Assembly (NCBI GenBank): GCA_014896635.1
Contig: JADBKA010000049.1
Coordinates: 1-25,198, forward strand
Reading direction: 5' to 3'
DNA: 25,198 nt
Source: Ktedonobacteraceae bacterium
GTDB taxonomy: Bacteria; Chloroflexota; Ktedonobacteria; Ktedonobacterales; Ktedonobacteraceae
Shown here: one piece after another, positions 23,844-25,198 of the stretch
Layout: every line of letters begins with the position of its first letter
Position numbering within the stretch: position 1 is the first letter of the stretch
Made by a program: the position numbers and the translations under genes
The notes under the pieces: generated by a model
Told to the model about the DNA's origin: nothing
What the model saw: only the letters and a program-made list of their open reading frames with translations
Database searches by the model: none

Positions 23844-25198
23844 TTACTGTTGCTCGCTGGCGATGCGCAGAGCATCGGCCTGGCTCATCGCGGCAGCGGC
23901 CTCATCTGGCCGACCGGCCTCTCGATACACCTGAGCCAGTGTCTCGTAGGCGACGATCATCGAAGGATCAAGCGCAATCGCTTGTTGCGCGGCCTCAACG
24001 GCCTCATCGTAGCGCCTGACTTCGCGCAGCGTATCGGCGAAGTCATTGTAATAGTCGGCATTGAGAGGATCGCTCTCAATGGCGTTCTGATAGTTCTCAA
24101 TGGCTTCGTCGTAACGCTTCAGCCCGTCATAGGCGGTTGCCAGCTGGTAATAGCCTTCTGGATCGTCCTCAAAGCGTTCGAGCAGCGCCTGAGCGGTCCT
24201 TATGGCCTCGTCATAACGTCCCAGGGAGTTGTACGTATCGGCCAGCCCGGCATAGGCTGCCGCGATATCATCATCGCTCAGTGCGCCATCTCCTCCTTTC
24301 TCTGCCTGCGCTACCAGGTGCTGGTAGGCGCTCAGAGCCTCATCGTAGCGTTCCGCTTCCAGATAGGCTTCGGCCAGGCTAAAGCGCGCGATGGTATTCT
24401 GTGGCTGGAGCTGAACGGCGCGTTCATACGCCTCAATAGCACCATCGCTATCCTCCTGCAAGGATCGCCAGGTTCCCAGATGCATCCATGCCTCGGCATC
24501 ATCCGGTTGCATCTCGACGATACGGGCATAGGTGCTGGCAGCCTGTTCGCGGTCGCCCATCTGCTCATAGATAGCCGCCAGTACATCATAGCCGGCCCGC
24601 CCTTCAGGGTCGAGTGCCAGCATTTGATTCGCGCTGGAGAGGGCATCGTTATAGCGCCGCATGTCCAGGTAGAGCGTGGCAAGTTCTCCATAGCGGGCGG
24701 GATCAGCCGGGTCCTGGTCTATACGCTTCTCCTGTTCCATGACGCGGCGCCATTGCTCGTTGACGCGCTCTCGCACATCACGCAGATTATTGGCAGCCGT
24801 CGCGTTATCAGGGTTGAGGAACAATGCCTGTCGATAGGCCTGGATCGCGTCCTGAAAGAGGTTCTGAAGACGATAGGCGTCCCCAACGTTCAGATACAGC
24901 TCGTCGTTTTCGGGGTCCAGTTCTAACGCCTGCTGGAACGTCTCCAGGGACTCTTCGTGCATTCCCAGATCTCCATAGAGATTACCGAGATTGATATATG
25001 CATCAAGTAACTGAGGGTCCAGGTCAATAGCACGACGGTAGCCAGCAACAGCGGATTCCGCATCGCCTAGATATTGCAAAGCGAGGGCCAGGTTATAGCG
25101 AGCGCGGGCATCCGTAGGATCGGCCTCTACTGCATGCTCAAAAGCATCGACCGCAGCCTCGTAGTCGCCCGCCTGAGCAGCCGCATTGCCTTTATCAG
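23844..25198 (-). CDS. Tetratricopeptide-repeat protein, partial (N-terminus beyond right edge)
   Basis: The frame is open from 25196 to the stop at 23844, 450 residues with no start needed inside the window. It consists almost wholly of about 12 TPR units of 34 residues, each with the usual pattern (for example AYINLGNLYGDLGMHEESLETFQQALELDP, quoted in parts: AYINLGNLYGDLG and ESLETFQQALELDP). A charged helix (NEQWRRVMEQEKRIDQDP) breaks the array near its middle. One unit is lengthened by an acidic insert (EKGGDGALSDDDIAAAY). TPR arrays are protein-binding scaffolds; no catalytic part is visible. A long open frame on the plus strand opposite this gene is a shadow produced by the repeats. Confidence 0.9.
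   Translation of the reverse strand, partial: DKGNAAAQAGDYEAAVDAFEHAVEADPTDARARYNLALALQYLGDAESAVAGYRRAIDLDPQLLDAYINLGNLYGDLGMHEESLETFQQALELDPENDELYLNVGDAYRLQNLFQDAIQAYRQALFLNPDNATAANNLRDVRERVNEQWRRVMEQEKRIDQDPADPARYGELATLYLDMRRYNDALSSANQMLALDPEGRAGYDVLAAIYEQMGDREQAASTYARIVEMQPDDAEAWMHLGTWRSLQEDSDGAIEAYERAVQLQPQNTIARFSLAEAYLEAERYDEALSAYQHLVAQAEKGGDGALSDDDIAAAYAGLADTYNSLGRYDEAIRTAQALLERFEDDPEGYYQLATAYDGLKRYDEAIENYQNAIESDPLNADYYNDFADTLREVRRYDEAVEAAQQAIALDPSMIVAYETLAQVYREAGRPDEAAAAMSQADALRIASEQQ

Noticed and set aside
23850..24926. 358-codon open frame on the plus strand
   Set aside because: It is the antisense of the TPR array; the repeats keep the opposite frame open. The product has no family features.

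Overview
This is a chromosomal stretch of ordinary bacterial housekeeping and signalling genes with dense regulatory sequence between them. Protein families and style point to a Chloroflexota-type bacterium, possibly class Ktedonobacteria: very large membrane anti-sigma factors with beta-propeller-like sensors, a fused MNT-HEPN protein, GAF histidine kinases, a SAM-I riboswitch on metK, and frequent TTG/GTG starts. This placement is by eye and tentative. No phage, IS element, CRISPR array, tRNA or rRNA was seen.

Layout. 1-2570 (minus): holB (DNA polymerase III delta-prime), a methyltransferase-like protein and a secreted DUF2330 protein that runs off the left edge. 3049-5750 (plus): an ECF sigma factor overlapping a 632-residue anti-sigma factor, closed by a perfect 25-bp hairpin. 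5936-7084 (minus): acyl-CoA dehydrogenase. 7260-8923 (minus): metK behind a sigma-70 promoter, a SAM-I riboswitch and its terminator. 9101-13283 (minus): mtnA, HD-domain protein, PfkB kinase, ahcY. 13693-16106 (plus): a second, paralogous sigma/anti-sigma pair. 16149-19491 (plus): a structured leader or small RNA ending in a terminator, then a hybrid GAF histidine kinase and a single-domain response regulator. 19521-22017 (plus): pepA (with its own promoter and leader terminator) and a PrxQ-type peroxiredoxin. 22111-22822 (plus): moaD-moaE. 22956-23792 (plus): fused nucleotidyltransferase-HEPN protein. 23844-25198 (minus): TPR protein running off the right edge.

How the genes fit together. 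The centre is an S-adenosylmethionine cycle block: metK makes SAM under riboswitch feedback, ahcY splits S-adenosylhomocysteine, the PfkB kinase may clear the nucleoside or sugar product, and mtnA handles methylthioribose-1-phosphate. Two sigma/anti-sigma modules of common descent flank it. The intergenic region between mtnA and the second sigma gene holds two inverted copies of an ECF-like promoter (GGAACGGACA plus a matching downstream half), one facing each operon. This suggests that the membrane-sensed ECF factor controls both itself and the SAM-salvage operon. A G/C-rich palindromic repeat family occurs in four intergenic regions, with compensatory arm changes between copies.
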